From contig NZ_LJHQ01000043.1 in NCBI RefSeq assembly GCF_001295925.1, positions 1 to 64,000 on the forward strand: a stretch of 64,000 nt of DNA, in the 5' to 3' direction. The notes below the pieces were generated by a model. The model was not told where the DNA came from. It saw only the letters and a list, made by a program, of their open reading frames with translations, and made no database searches. Positions within the stretch are counted from its first letter, which is position 1. Every line of letters starts with the position of its first letter. The translations under genes and the position numbers were made by a program. Source of the DNA: Allobosea sp. AAP35 (GTDB lineage: Bacteria > Pseudomonadota > Alphaproteobacteria > Rhizobiales > Beijerinckiaceae). This document shows positions 45,621-54,796 of the stretch, piece after piece.

Positions 45621-47066
45621 ATGTCGAGGGAGCGGAAGACAATCGTGTCGACGAGGCGAATATTACTCCGAATAATGGGCAGCGGAGTATTGATCGCATC
45701 ATCAGCGAAACTTTACGGTTCATACCGAAACAAACAATGCGTTAAGTCAGATATTGAGCGTACAGTAAATCCATTCGGAGACCCGTGGTCCACTCGAAGA
45801 TTTGTCAATTACTCAATTCCAACTGGAACGAGCTCACTTTTGGCGAGCTTCATGCGTGAGCCATATAATTCGCTCAATCGGATCAAAACTAACGGTGAAT
45901 TGAAGGAAGACAATGAATTCTATCATTACCAGAGATATGCAAGCAGCCCCTACCACTATGACGAGTCGATTGCAAAGCTAGCAATGGATATGCCGCTTTA
46001 CCGGGCGGTGCGCGCTTCATTTGAGAAGGCAGGAGTTCACCGGAAGTTCATTGGCTACACGACCGTCAATTTTGCTGACACCGCAGCAATGCCTGGCTAC
46101 GCAGAGGCAGAGGAGCGGTTCTTCCTCCATACTCCTGGCAAAAATGTGACCAAGGATAATCGAGTTAAGTTCGCAGAGCGTGGCGCTTTAAACGCGGGCG
46201 GTGATGTTTTTGATATTCGAAATCCTGAATTTCATATTTACATCGCAGACAAAATCGTAGATGCGATGAATGTTAATAATATTGACGCCATACTTATCGA
46301 TTATTCTGCAAGTCAGTTCGCATTTGGTTCAGGTATTCCTGAATTGATGCCCATTGACTGGTTCAGTCATTTTGAAGAAAATCAATTTAATTTGTTATCA
46401 AGAATTTCAGAGCGTGCAGCGTCTTCTGGAAAAGAAATATTCTGTAATGGTCTAACTTTAGACGGCATTTATCATACAGATCCGAAGAAAGCTCGTCTTT
46501 TTCTTAGCGCTTGCCATGGCGCATTCTGGGAGCAACCGTTCAGAACCGAGTGGCGTGACAATGGACCTGATCCTGAGAATTATTATAAACGACTTCAACA
46601 ACTCTTCGATATCGCTCTTGAACTTGGGAAAACTATTATAATAAAACAAGGCAGCTATCGTTTTCATGGCGCCGAGGATATTGATCCAGGTTGGAAATGG
46701 CGCTTCCGCAAAACAACGCGCGAGAAAGAGCGCCAGATCATGAATTATTGTTTGGCTTTTTATCTTTTATATACTCAGGGCGGTATGACTCCTTTAATTT
46801 ATAGTCATCCAACTTCAATACTTGATATTTTCGCAAGCGAAGCATTTTTTAGTGAGCTTGAGATCGATATCGGAAAACCTTTAGGCCCTCGCTATCGCAT
46901 AGCCGATCACGTGCAAGTACGGCATTTCTCAAAAGCCACCGTAGTTCTTAACAATCGTGATGAGCCGTTTTATGGTGTCATACCGGCTGCGCAGAAAGGT
47001 GTCCGGCTTCCCGGCGAACTGAGATTGCCTGCGCTGTCTGGACGGATAATCAACGCTCAGATTTAG
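45621..47066 (+). CDS. AT-rich putative glycoside hydrolase (TIM-barrel type)
   Basis: Protein of 481 residues, markedly more AT-rich than every neighbour. The N-terminus has an arginine-rich then hydrophobic segment (RRILLRIMGSGVLIASSAK) that could be a Tat-like or membrane signal. The middle shows the pattern of uncharacterised TIM-barrel glycosyl hydrolases: NPEFHIYIADKIVDAMNVNN followed by IDAILIDYS (putative acidic active residue at the strand end), and later ARLFLSACHGAFWEQPF. No closer family can be named. It is flanked by mobile-element remnants, consistent with horizontal transfer into a surface-polysaccharide region; it might process a polysaccharide. Confidence 0.6.
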   Translation: MSRERKTIVSTRRILLRIMGSGVLIASSAKLYGSYRNKQCVKSDIERTVNPFGDPWSTRRFVNYSIPTGTSSLLASFMREPYNSLNRIKTNGELKEDNEFYHYQRYASSPYHYDESIAKLAMDMPLYRAVRASFEKAGVHRKFIGYTTVNFADTAAMPGYAEAEERFFLHTPGKNVTKDNRVKFAERGALNAGGDVFDIRNPEFHIYIADKIVDAMNVNNIDAILIDYSASQFAFGSGIPELMPIDWFSHFEENQFNLLSRISERAASSGKEIFCNGLTLDGIYHTDPKKARLFLSACHGAFWEQPFRTEWRDNGPDPENYYKRLQQLFDIALELGKTIIIKQGSYRFHGAEDIDPGWKWRFRKTTREKERQIMNYCLAFYLLYTQGGMTPLIYSHPTSILDIFASEAFFSELEIDIGKPLGPRYRIADHVQVRHFSKATVVLNNRDEPFYGVIPAAQKGVRLPGELRLPALSGRIINAQI

Positions 47067-47167
47067 ATCCAGGACCTAGAGCGGAACCCGACCTGATTGA
47101 ATCGTGAGGGATTCCCAAATCAAGGGTGAAGTGCTTCACACTGTCTGCCGGATGGAGGCCGGCAGGC

Positions 47168-47526
47168 ATGTCGAGAGCGCTGTCGGTCGATCTTCGGGTT
47201 CGGGTTCTTGGAGCTGTGGCGGCTGGTGCTACGCATCGCGAGGCGGCCGAGCGTTTCGGCGTGAGCGCGGCCAGCGTGAGCCGCTGGCGCAAGCGTGAGC
47301 GCGATCAGGGCGATCCGCGGCCCGGGCGGCTTGGCGGCGATCGGCGTTCGGGTCGGATCGAGGCGCACCATGACGCGGTAATGGCGGCGCTCGGCCCAGG
47401 CCGGGACGCCACGATCGAAGAAGTTCGCGCGAGCCTGGCGCGGCAGGGTCTCGCCTTCGGCTTCGGCACGATACAGCGCTTCTTCGCCCGGCACGCCATC
47501 ACGCGCAAAAAAGACCGCGCACCCCA
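47168..47526 (+). pseudogene. IS630-family transposase N-terminal part, cut by IS3
   Basis: About 120 residues of the first IS630 reading frame: a helix-turn-helix opening (MSRALSVDLRVRVL, AAERFGVSAASVSRWRKR) and the second HTH segment ending ITRKKDRAP. The natural continuation with the DDE catalytic part is absent because an IS3 element begins at 47527, and it does not resume on the other side of that element. ATG 47168 is the conventional start. Non-functional. Confidence 0.8.
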
Positions 47527-47588
47527 TGACCTGAGACCCTGATCCTCCTCCAGATTTGAGTAGAGTCCGTCACTCAAGGAGACGGACA

Positions 47589-47854
47589 ATGCGCCCCTCA
47601 CGATTTACGGAAGAGCAGATCATCGGGATGCTGAAGGAGCAGGAGGCCGGAGCGGCGACGGCTGATGGATGCCGCAAGTACGGCATCTCCTCGGCGACCT
47701 TCTACAAGTTCAAGGCTAAGTATGGCGGGATGGACGTGTCGGATGCGCGCCGGCTGAAGACCCTTGAGGACGAGAACGCCCCCTCAAGAAGCTGCTGGCC
47801 GAACAGATGCTCGACAACGCGATCCTCAGGGATGTCGCCGCAAAAAAATGGTGA
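47589..47854 (+). pseudogene. IS3 orfA, frameshifted
   Basis: Begins MRPSRFTEEQIIGMLKEQEAG and continues through the HTH segment (GCRKYGISSATFYKFKAKYGG). At about 47780 an extra C (GCCCCCTCAAG) shifts the frame; removing one base restores the family ending LKKLLAEQMLDNAILRDVAAKKW and a TGA at 47852-47854. The helix-turn-helix is therefore intact, but the leucine zipper cannot be made in frame. Confidence 0.85.
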
Positions 47855-48686
47855 CGCCCGATGCGAAGCGGAAGGTGGTGGCTCATGCCTGCACGGTGCA
47901 TGCGGTGAGCCAGCATCGGGCGTGCCTGGCCTTGAAGATCGACCGCTCGACGGTGCGTGACACGAGCACCCGGCCGGACGATGCCCTGTTGCGCGAGGCG
48001 ATGAAGGCCGTGGCAGGAGAGCGCCGGCGGTTCGGCTACCGCAGGATCCACGTCATGCTGGACCGCCAGGGCATCGTGATGAACCAGAAGAAGCTGCGAC
48101 GGCTCTATCGCGAAGAGAAGTTGCAGGTCCGCCGCCGCGGCGGCCGCAAACGGGCATTGGGCACGCGCAGGCCATGCTCGTGCCTGATCGGGCCAATGCG
48201 CGCTGGAGCCTCGATTTTCTCTCCGACACGATCTCGGACGGTCGCCGCTTCAGGGTGCTCGCCATCGTCGACGACTATACGCGCGAGTGCCTGGCACTCG
48301 TCGCCGACACCTCGCTCTCGGGTCTGCGCGTGACCCGCGAACTGGATGGCGTCATTCGCCTGCGCGGCCGGCCGGGGACGATCGTGTCCGACAACGGCAC
48401 CGAGTTCACCTCGATGGCGATTCTGCGCTGGTGCCAGGAGACCGGCGTCGAGTGGCGCTAAATCGCCCCCGGCAAGCCGACGCAGAATGCCTTCGTCGAG
48501 AGCTTCAACGGACGCTTCCGAGATGAGTTCCTCAACGACACGCTGTTCTCGACGCTCACTGAAGCCCGCAACGCCATCAGCTCATGGAAGGAGGACTACA
48601 ACCGGAACAGACCCCACTCGGCGCTCGGCACCATGACGCCCGCCGAGTTCGCATTCAAATCGACGCTGGAAAAACAGGCCGCGTGA
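47848..48686 (+). pseudogene. IS3 orfB (rve integrase), frameshift and stop
   Basis: Starts at the programmed-frameshift window (VTPDAKRKVVAHA) and covers HTH_21 (RRFGYRRIHVMLDRQG) and the rve DDE core (WSLDFLSD, DNGTEFTS, then [13 protein letters not shown]). The frame is broken near 48170, and a TAA at 48459-48461 replaces the tyrosine expected before IAPGKPTQ. The original stop is at 48684-48686. With two lesions the transposase cannot be produced. Confidence 0.88.
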
Positions 48687-48745
48687 GGCCAGAAATCAAA
48701 CTCAGGACTCTCCCTCAGGTCGGAGGAGAAAAGGGTCTCAGGTCA

Positions 48746-49056
48746 GTCGCAGAAGCGTCCCTGGTGGGCGATACGAGCCATGCCTGCGAGTGCACCGGCG
48801 GCATGGCCGGATGTCTTCAAGCGTGAGGCCTGCGGGGCGCCGCGCCATCCGCTGACGCCGCTCGGGAGGCCAAGGTTAAGCAGCGCGACGCCTTCGGACT
48901 GACCGCTTCCGCGGGAGCTGGCGATTTCGGACCGCATCGCGCGAACGAGTTCGGCTGGCCCATGCCCCATGCTCCGATCCCATGCGTTGACTTTTGGCTC
49001 GTGGATGGAGAAGGGTGCGCGTCTTTTCCCAACATCGCAATGGGTTCGTAGAGAGC
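48746..49056. other. Spacer upstream of wzm, no gene seen
   Basis: 311 bases between the IS3 right end and the ABC permease gene. Minus-strand frames (MRSEIASSRGSGQSEG...) run across it but I cannot assign them to any family; they may be further element debris. The promoter of the wzm/wzt operon should lie here. No terminator or repeat is clear. Confidence 0.35.
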
Positions 49057-49884
49057 ATGCTTTCTCGTCACGTCACGGTCATCGACTCAACAGAAGCGTC
49101 TTTGCTGTCGAAACTGGGCCTGGCCTGGCAATCGCGCGAACTCCTGACTCATATGGTCAAGCGCGATCTAAACGGCCGCTATCGGCCCGCTTCGCTTGGA
49201 CGCGCCTGGATTTTTCTCCGTCCTGCGTTGGAGATCCTCACCTATGTCGTCGTGTTCGGGTTCATTCTTGGCGTTAGAACGACCGAAATGCCCTATGCGC
49301 TGTTCCTTTGCAGCGGTTTGGTGCCCTGGCTCTTTATCAATCAGACGATTGGTGGCGCGGCCGACAGTCTCGCGAGCGCCAGACACGTTATGTCCAAAGT
49401 CAGTTTTCCGCGCCTGATCGTGCCTCTCAGCAACCTGTCGCTGGCGCTGATCGACTTTCTGGTTTTGTTCGCCATCGTGTTGGTGCTTGTCGTCGCGTAT
49501 CAGCTTAGTGTCGGCCCCGCGATCCTGGCGTTGCCGTTCTTCATCATAATGATGGTGGCGTTGGCGTTCGGCATGTCATTGCTGATCGCGACCTGGTCTG
49601 TCTCGCACCCCGACGTCACGATCGGCGTTCCCGTCGCGTTGCGCGTGATGATGTACCTTTCGCCGATCGTTTATCCGCCATCTTTTGTTCCGACCGCGTT
49701 CAGGCCGTTTTTTGATCTCAATCCGGTAGCAGTTATCGTCAGCGGCATTCGCTGGAGCATCGGGGGAACGGCCGCGCCGTCTGCGATGTCCATCGTCTTC
49801 GCCGCCGTGTTTGTGACCGTCGTCCTGATCGCCGGTCTCGTTGCCTTCGTGCGTGCCGAGCGGCGCATGATCGACTTCTTGTGA
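49057..49884 (+). CDS. wzm: Polysaccharide ABC exporter permease (Wzm-type)
   Basis: Inner-membrane permease of 275 residues of the ABC-2 class that exports lipid-linked O-antigen or capsule chains. Six hydrophobic helices follow a cytoplasmic lead; KRDLNGRYRPASLGRAWIFLRP is the typical N-terminal amphipathic segment and SPIVYPPSFVP the typical helix-5/6 turn. ATG 49057 chosen; the upstream frame to 48994 has no homology. The stop is 7 bases before the ATPase gene. Confidence 0.9.
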   Translation: MLSRHVTVIDSTEASLLSKLGLAWQSRELLTHMVKRDLNGRYRPASLGRAWIFLRPALEILTYVVVFGFILGVRTTEMPYALFLCSGLVPWLFINQTIGGAADSLASARHVMSKVSFPRLIVPLSNLSLALIDFLVLFAIVLVLVVAYQLSVGPAILALPFFIIMMVALAFGMSLLIATWSVSHPDVTIGVPVALRVMMYLSPIVYPPSFVPTAFRPFFDLNPVAVIVSGIRWSIGGTAAPSAMSIVFAAVFVTVVLIAGLVAFVRAERRMIDFL

Positions 49885-49891
49885 GACGGCC

Positions 49892-51178
49892 ATGAGCGAA
49901 ATCGCCATCGAGGTCGAGGGACTTCAGAAGCTTTACTACCTCGGCGGACGGCGCCCCGCCTCGCTCGGCGGCGTTTCGACATGGCTTTCCGGCAAGACGC
50001 AGGCTGCCCGTGACGATGAGAGTTCGCGGGCCGTCGACGAGGGTCGCGCGTTCTGGGCCCTGAAGGATATCAACCTTGTGCTCAAGCGCGGTGAAGTGCT
50101 TGGGATCATCGGCCGCAACGGCGCCGGAAAGAGCACGTTGCTCAAGATTTTAAGCCGCATCACCGCGCCCACGAAGGGCCGGGCTGTCATTCGAGGCAGC
50201 ATGGTCAGCCTTCTGGAAGTCGGAACGGGCTTTCACGACGAACTCACCGGACGGGAGAACATCTATCTGAATGCCACGATGCTCGGCATGCGCCGATCCG
50301 AGATCGAGCGCAAGTTCGATGAGATCGTCTCCTTCTCCGGCGTCGAACGCTTTCTGGATACGCCTGTGAAGCATTATTCGTCGGGAATGCGTGTCCGCCT
50401 TGGATTCTCCGTGGCCGCCCATGTCGAGCCGGACATCCTGATCATCGACGAGGTGCTCGCGGTCGGCGATCTGGCCTTCCAGGAAAAATGCCTGAGCAAG
50501 GTCGATTCGCTCACGCAGGACCAGGCACGGACCGTGGTTTTCGTCAGCCACAGCATGGCTTCGGTGGCCAGCCTCTGCCCGCGTACCGTCAGGCTGGAGG
50601 GGGGCGTGGTGGTCGATGACGGCCCCTCCGGCGACGTCATCAACCGCTACTATGGGCAGGAGCATCAGGCCAAAGGCATCGCCTCGCTAGCCGACCGCCG
50701 GGATCGCATCGGAAGCGGCGTCGTCCGCTTCACCAGCTATCACCTGGAAGACCTGTCGGGCCAGGTACTCAACTATGTCAGGTCCGGCGAACCGGCCTCC
50801 ATCGTCCTGAATTATGAGTGCCAGCCGGGCTTCGACGGCCCTGCCGAACTGCTTGCCAACATCGTATTCTCCAATTCCAAAGGGGTGCGCCTGTTTGGAG
50901 CGCCGAGCGATGCGACACGCCAAACCAAGGGCCGTCTCTGGCCGAAGGGACGGCTGGTTTGCCGTCTGCCAGAGGTGCCGCTCCTGCCCGGCAATTACGA
51001 ACTCGACATTGCTTGCCTGCGCGATCGGGAATTAGCCGACAAGATTATGGGCGCCGCGACGCTTACCGTGATCGAGGGAGACCCATTCGGCACAGGGGCG
51101 CTGCCGCATCCTCACTTCGGAGACGTTGTTATCCGCTATGGCTGGGATTACGAACCTTCCTCCGAAGCGGCGGGCTAA
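49892..51178 (+). CDS. wzt: Polysaccharide ABC exporter ATPase (Wzt-type) with C-terminal domain
   Basis: ATPase of 428 residues. The nucleotide-binding domain (about 1-255) has Walker A GIIGRNGAGKST (about 70-81), signature YSSGMRVRLGFS and Walker B ILIIDEVLAVGD. A further ~165 residues form a beta-rich domain like the Wzt C-terminal domain that recognises the chain terminus in O9a-type systems. This suggests export of a capped polymer, which fits the two methyltransferase genes that follow. It drives the permease encoded just upstream. Confidence 0.92.
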   Translation: MSEIAIEVEGLQKLYYLGGRRPASLGGVSTWLSGKTQAARDDESSRAVDEGRAFWALKDINLVLKRGEVLGIIGRNGAGKSTLLKILSRITAPTKGRAVIRGSMVSLLEVGTGFHDELTGRENIYLNATMLGMRRSEIERKFDEIVSFSGVERFLDTPVKHYSSGMRVRLGFSVAAHVEPDILIIDEVLAVGDLAFQEKCLSKVDSLTQDQARTVVFVSHSMASVASLCPRTVRLEGGVVVDDGPSGDVINRYYGQEHQAKGIASLADRRDRIGSGVVRFTSYHLEDLSGQVLNYVRSGEPASIVLNYECQPGFDGPAELLANIVFSNSKGVRLFGAPSDATRQTKGRLWPKGRLVCRLPEVPLLPGNYELDIACLRDRELADKIMGAATLTVIEGDPFGTGALPHPHFGDVVIRYGWDYEPSSEAAG

Positions 51179-51226
51179 TGCGCGCATAACGACGCTGCAA
51201 GCCGATCATCCAACCCGTGAAGTGAT

Positions 51227-52183
51227 ATGATAACCAGTCTGACAGACCGCATAAAAGAATATTTCGAGCGCCTGACCGGTGAATTTTCTACCTTGCGCTC
51301 GTCGCTCGGTGCTTTGTCCTCGTTGGTTGCGGATAAGCACAAGCAGGCCAGGGACCAGGTTGATCGTCTTGCTCGCGCGATGAAGGACGACCATGCGGTC
51401 CAGATGAAGGCACAGGTCGAGCTTGGCCGCACGCTCAACATCATCCGTCAGGAACTCTTGCTTGTGTATGAACGGCCATCGGCGAACGCCGGTGGGAATG
51501 CTGACGCCCCTGACGATCCACCGATTCTTCGCGATTTCGTGGCTGGCAGCCGCATCAAGGAGGTTTATCCGACCGACCTGTTCCCGACTCTCGAGCGTGT
51601 GACAATGCCGGTCGGCGCGATCCATGAAGAAACGCAGCATCCCAACCAGGCCGATCTGCTCTACGTAGCCGCGATCGCCAAGGTTCGCGAGGCGGAAAGG
51701 ATCTTCGAGTTTGGCACCTACCAGGGCCGCACGACTTATCATTTGGCGTTGGCCTCTCCCAACGCGCATGTGACGACCCTAAATCTGCCGCCGGAGCAGG
51801 ACCCTTCCGTCGCGCCGTTCCTCGGCATCATGTTCAAGGGATCGGACCGCGAACAGCAGATCACACAGCTTTACTCGGATTCGCGGACCTTCGACCCGAA
51901 CCCGTATGCCGCCTCGATGGATTACATTTTCATTGATGGCGACCACAGCTACGAGTTGGTCAAGAACGATACCGAAAAAGCCCTCGCTATGCTCAAGCCG
52001 GGCGGAGTGATGATCTGGCATGATTATGCGGCGAAATCGCCTGGTGTAGTCCGCTACATCAAGGAATTTGCCGAAGAGCGGCCGGTGTTTCGGCTGAGGC
52101 ATACGTGCCTGATCGTTTATGTCGACGGCGTAGATGCCATGGCCTTCACGCCGCCGCCCCGGCGGAAGAGTTGGATGTCGTGA
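51227..52183 (+). CDS. Class I SAM-dependent methyltransferase with coiled-coil lead
   Basis: Protein of 318 residues. The first ~75 residues are charged and likely a coiled coil. The rest is a Rossmann methyltransferase of the Methyltransf_24 type: the SAM motif EFGTYQGRTTYHLAL (about 165-180), the acidic loop YIFIDGDHSYELVKND (about 234-249) and GGVMIWHDYA. It may methylate a sugar of the exported chain, possibly as the terminal cap read by Wzt. The stop overlaps the next gene's GTG (GTGA). Confidence 0.8.
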   Translation: MITSLTDRIKEYFERLTGEFSTLRSSLGALSSLVADKHKQARDQVDRLARAMKDDHAVQMKAQVELGRTLNIIRQELLLVYERPSANAGGNADAPDDPPILRDFVAGSRIKEVYPTDLFPTLERVTMPVGAIHEETQHPNQADLLYVAAIAKVREAERIFEFGTYQGRTTYHLALASPNAHVTTLNLPPEQDPSVAPFLGIMFKGSDREQQITQLYSDSRTFDPNPYAASMDYIFIDGDHSYELVKNDTEKALAMLKPGGVMIWHDYAAKSPGVVRYIKEFAEERPVFRLRHTCLIVYVDGVDAMAFTPPPRRKSWMS

Positions 52184-53043
52184 CCCGAGATGAGAAAATC
52201 GACGGTTCCGTCTGGCGTGGACTGCGCAGGACGCTCGGCCGGCTGATCGCAGGTCCCGAGGCAGCCGTGTCTCCGGCGGTCGTGTCGCCCGCTCAGGACC
52301 CTTTCGAGCCGAAGCGCTACCGTTTTGCTCACAACGGTGTGGAGATCGTGTTCAACTGCCCCAACCAGTTGACCTATGATCGCGCCAGTAGCGTCATGAC
52401 GAAAGAGCCTGGAACCATCTCTTGGATCGAAAGCTTCGAAGAGAACGCGATATTCTGGGATATCGGTGCCAATGTCGGTACGTTTTCGTTGTATGCCGCA
52501 GCGATGCGCGGCTGTGACGTCTACGCTTTCGAGCCGGTGGCACATAATTTCTTCGTTTTGCAGCAAAATATTATGGACAATAATCTTGACCACTCCGTCA
52601 AGGCGCTGTCGATCGCGATCGACTCGGTCGACAAGGTTGCCGATCTGTTCATGCGCGATGCAGTATTTGGCAGCGCCCTGCATGTCTTTGGCGATAACGT
52701 TGATTATACGGGAAAGCACTACAAGGAGAGCCATCGGCAAGGCTGTCTCGGCGTCTCGATCGACACGTTGTGCAATCAATTCGGCATGACCGTCCCGACC
52801 TACGTCAAGATTGACGTCGATGGCCTGGAGCAGGAAGTCATTTCCGGCGGCCTATCGTCATTCAAGAATGAGAGGTGCCGTTCGGTGCTGGTCGAACTCG
52901 ATCTGAATGACGCCGATGAGGTCAGGTTCATCAAGACGAATCTCGAGGCGCTCGGATTTCATCACGACGAGACCGTGCCGGGCAATGCGCCGCGCCCGCA
53001 TCCCGAGGCGATCGTCTATAATATGATCTTCAACAGGAAGTAG
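52180..53043 (+). CDS. FkbM-family methyltransferase
   Basis: SAM-dependent O-methyltransferase of 287 residues. FkbM markers are FWDIGANVGTFSLYAA (SAM site, about 88-103), YAFEPVAHNFFVLQQNI and PTYVKIDVDGLEQEVISGG (about 205-223). Start is taken as GTG 52180, which overlaps the stop of the previous gene; a TTG at 52171 is also in frame. It probably modifies a sugar hydroxyl in the polysaccharide built by this cluster. Confidence 0.85.
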   Translation: MTRDEKIDGSVWRGLRRTLGRLIAGPEAAVSPAVVSPAQDPFEPKRYRFAHNGVEIVFNCPNQLTYDRASSVMTKEPGTISWIESFEENAIFWDIGANVGTFSLYAAAMRGCDVYAFEPVAHNFFVLQQNIMDNNLDHSVKALSIAIDSVDKVADLFMRDAVFGSALHVFGDNVDYTGKHYKESHRQGCLGVSIDTLCNQFGMTVPTYVKIDVDGLEQEVISGGLSSFKNERCRSVLVELDLNDADEVRFIKTNLEALGFHHDETVPGNAPRPHPEAIVYNMIFNRK

Positions 53044-53204
53044 GGCGATTTAGGGTTCGCGGCACGCTGCCGATGCGCTGGGCTCTCACATCTTCGAGGC
53101 TGCTCCCAAGATCGAGCGCACTGATTTACCTGACACACTCCATCGCCCGGGTTTGACGCGAAAATCATGCTGGTGTGCCAGCTGTCGATCGTCGTGCGGT
53201 TCGA

Positions 53205-54368
53205 TCAGCTCAGAAGGACGTCCGACAGCAGACCTGAGGAACTTGCCTTTGCCAGTTGCAGCGCCCCGATCGACATCTGGCGGAGGGAGGCCGGCTCGTC
53301 TAGGGCCGCCTTGACCATCACGCGGAACGCCTCGGCGGTCGGCGCGGTAGCGACCGCGCCGGCCTTCCCCTGCCCGATCTGGTTCGGCAGCTCACCGTTC
53401 GGCATGACGAAGGCGGGAACACCAAACGTCATCGCCTCCGCAACGACCCCCGACTGGCTTGCCTCGGTGTAGGGGCACAGGACGACGTCATGCGTCCTCA
53501 GAAGGTCGTCAAAATCGGCTGGATCCAGCCACTTCAAAGCGAGGTTGACATTGGGCCAGTCACCGAATGCGGCGGCTACCGTCGACCGCAGCGGGCCATC
53601 CCCTGCAATCGTAAGGGTCCAGTCGCTTCGGCCGCGCAACGGCGCCAAGGCTTCTGCCAGCAGATCGAGCCCCTTGTACTGGACAAGTCGCCCCAGGAAG
53701 AGCAGGCGCACCGGGCGCCCCTGCACCAGCTCGCGATGATCGTCGACACGGGGTCGCATGATGCTCTGCAGGGAAGCCTGACGCAGGCGATCGGCCCTAC
53801 GCGGGAAACGGGCAGCCAAGACCTGGCGAGTATGGTCCGACAGGACGATGATTCTATCGCTGAAACGCAGCAGCATTCCTTGCGTCGATCGCTGCCAGAT
53901 TTGCGCGTAGTCGCCGGGATGCGGATCGGCATCGTGTGCGACATAGGCCACCGAAAGCCCACGTCGCTGCAGGACATGCACCAATGGCCATGCGAGTGGA
54001 AAATTCATGGTGAAGACGGCGCGGGTCGGTTGAATGCGAGCGATCGCCTCGGCCTGCTCCCGCATGAGCCTCAAGGTACCAAAGCCGCGTCGCAGAAGGT
54101 CCCCGAAGCTTGGCACATCGGCCAGATGTAGCGTCAGCCCTGCATCCCGGAATTGCTGCAGTTCGGCGTTCTTCGTGCGCAGGAAGAGGACGATGTTCTC
54201 GGCGCCAAGCTCCTCCCGGAGCCGTTCGGCCAGCTTAAGTGTCACAAGCGACCCGCCCCCACGAGAGCCCCAGTAAATCAGCGCAATCCGCCGGTCCGGC
54301 CCTGCCGCTGCGGGCGGATGAGGTGAAGCGGCGGGCAGGAGGTCGGGACGAGAATCGAGTTCGATCAA
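53205..54368 (-). CDS. Glycosyltransferase family 4 protein
   Basis: GT-B glycosyltransferase of 387 residues. A Rossmann N-terminal domain (LIYWGSRGGGSLVTLKLAERL) precedes the C-terminal donor domain with LLFLGRLVQYKGLDLLAEAL (about 222-241) and the GT4 donor segment CPYTEASQSGVVAEAMTFGVP (about 298-318), with spaced glutamates. It is on the strand opposite to its neighbours, so it forms its own transcription unit. Sugar donor and acceptor are unknown. Confidence 0.88.
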   Translation of the reverse strand: MIELDSRPDLLPAASPHPPAAAGPDRRIALIYWGSRGGGSLVTLKLAERLREELGAENIVLFLRTKNAELQQFRDAGLTLHLADVPSFGDLLRRGFGTLRLMREQAEAIARIQPTRAVFTMNFPLAWPLVHVLQRRGLSVAYVAHDADPHPGDYAQIWQRSTQGMLLRFSDRIIVLSDHTRQVLAARFPRRADRLRQASLQSIMRPRVDDHRELVQGRPVRLLFLGRLVQYKGLDLLAEALAPLRGRSDWTLTIAGDGPLRSTVAAAFGDWPNVNLALKWLDPADFDDLLRTHDVVLCPYTEASQSGVVAEAMTFGVPAFVMPNGELPNQIGQGKAGAVATAPTAEAFRVMVKAALDEPASLRQMSIGALQLAKASSSGLLSDVLLS

Positions 54369-54543
54369 CGTGCTACCTTCCTAATTGCGGTTCAAACCAG
54401 CGCCTTGCAAGGTCGATTGCATGCATGCTACCAGCCGGTCGGCTCGGGCGTTTGGTGTTGCTTTCGGCGTTCGTTCTAAGTGAGCCTGCGCGCTGGCCGC
54501 GCCAACCCTTACATTCGTGGCGTGATTCTCAAAGGACTTCGTA

Positions 54544-54796
54544 ATGGCGAAGACAGCTTCCGTTACCGGCGCCACCGGGCAGGATGGCGAGGATCGCGTC
54601 GAGCTGCTGCCGTCCAAGAACTACATCGTTCACTGTATCAAGCGCCGAGCATTGTCGTTCGTTTCCGGGCGGATTGATCGTCTGCCTAGATCCGCATTCC
54701 AGCGTCGTGAGCTTCTTCACGCTCTATGGCGAGCTTACCGATTTGACCAACCTAATCCGGCTTTTCTTTAAGCGTGCCCAGATCGGTCAGCCATGA
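54544..54796 (+). pseudogene. gmd: gmd (GDP-mannose 4,6-dehydratase) 5' remnant
   Basis: The first ~80 codons of a Gmd gene can still be read. One frame begins with the nucleotide-binding start MAKTASVTGATGQDG and continues KNYIVHCIKRRALSF and SGRID. A frameshift then moves homology to the next frame, DPHSSVVSFFTLYGELTDLTNLIRL, matching the Gmd segment HYGDLTDxxNL. The rest of the gene is gone and the remnant ends in a TGA (54794-54796) that overlaps the start of the cytidylyltransferase gene. The glycine motif has also degraded, so it is clearly non-functional. Confidence 0.8.

Larger units (their letters stand above)
47527..48745 (+). mobile_element. IS3-family insertion sequence, inactivated
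   Basis: A 1219-base element bounded by inverted repeats: left end TGACCTGAGACCCT, then GATCCTCCTCC; the right end read on the minus strand is TGACCTGAGACCCTTTTCTC. Between them lie orfA and orfB of an IS3 transposase with the A7 slippery run (47842-47848) at their junction. Both frames carry disabling mutations. No target-site duplication is visible (the left flank ends CCCA, the right begins GTCG), so an end has probably been rearranged since insertion into the IS630 gene. Confidence 0.88.

Noticed and set aside
48746..49056. Minus-strand frames as a transposase fragment
   Set aside because: The repeated-looking segment MRSEIASSRG could not be tied to any IS family, so no element is claimed.
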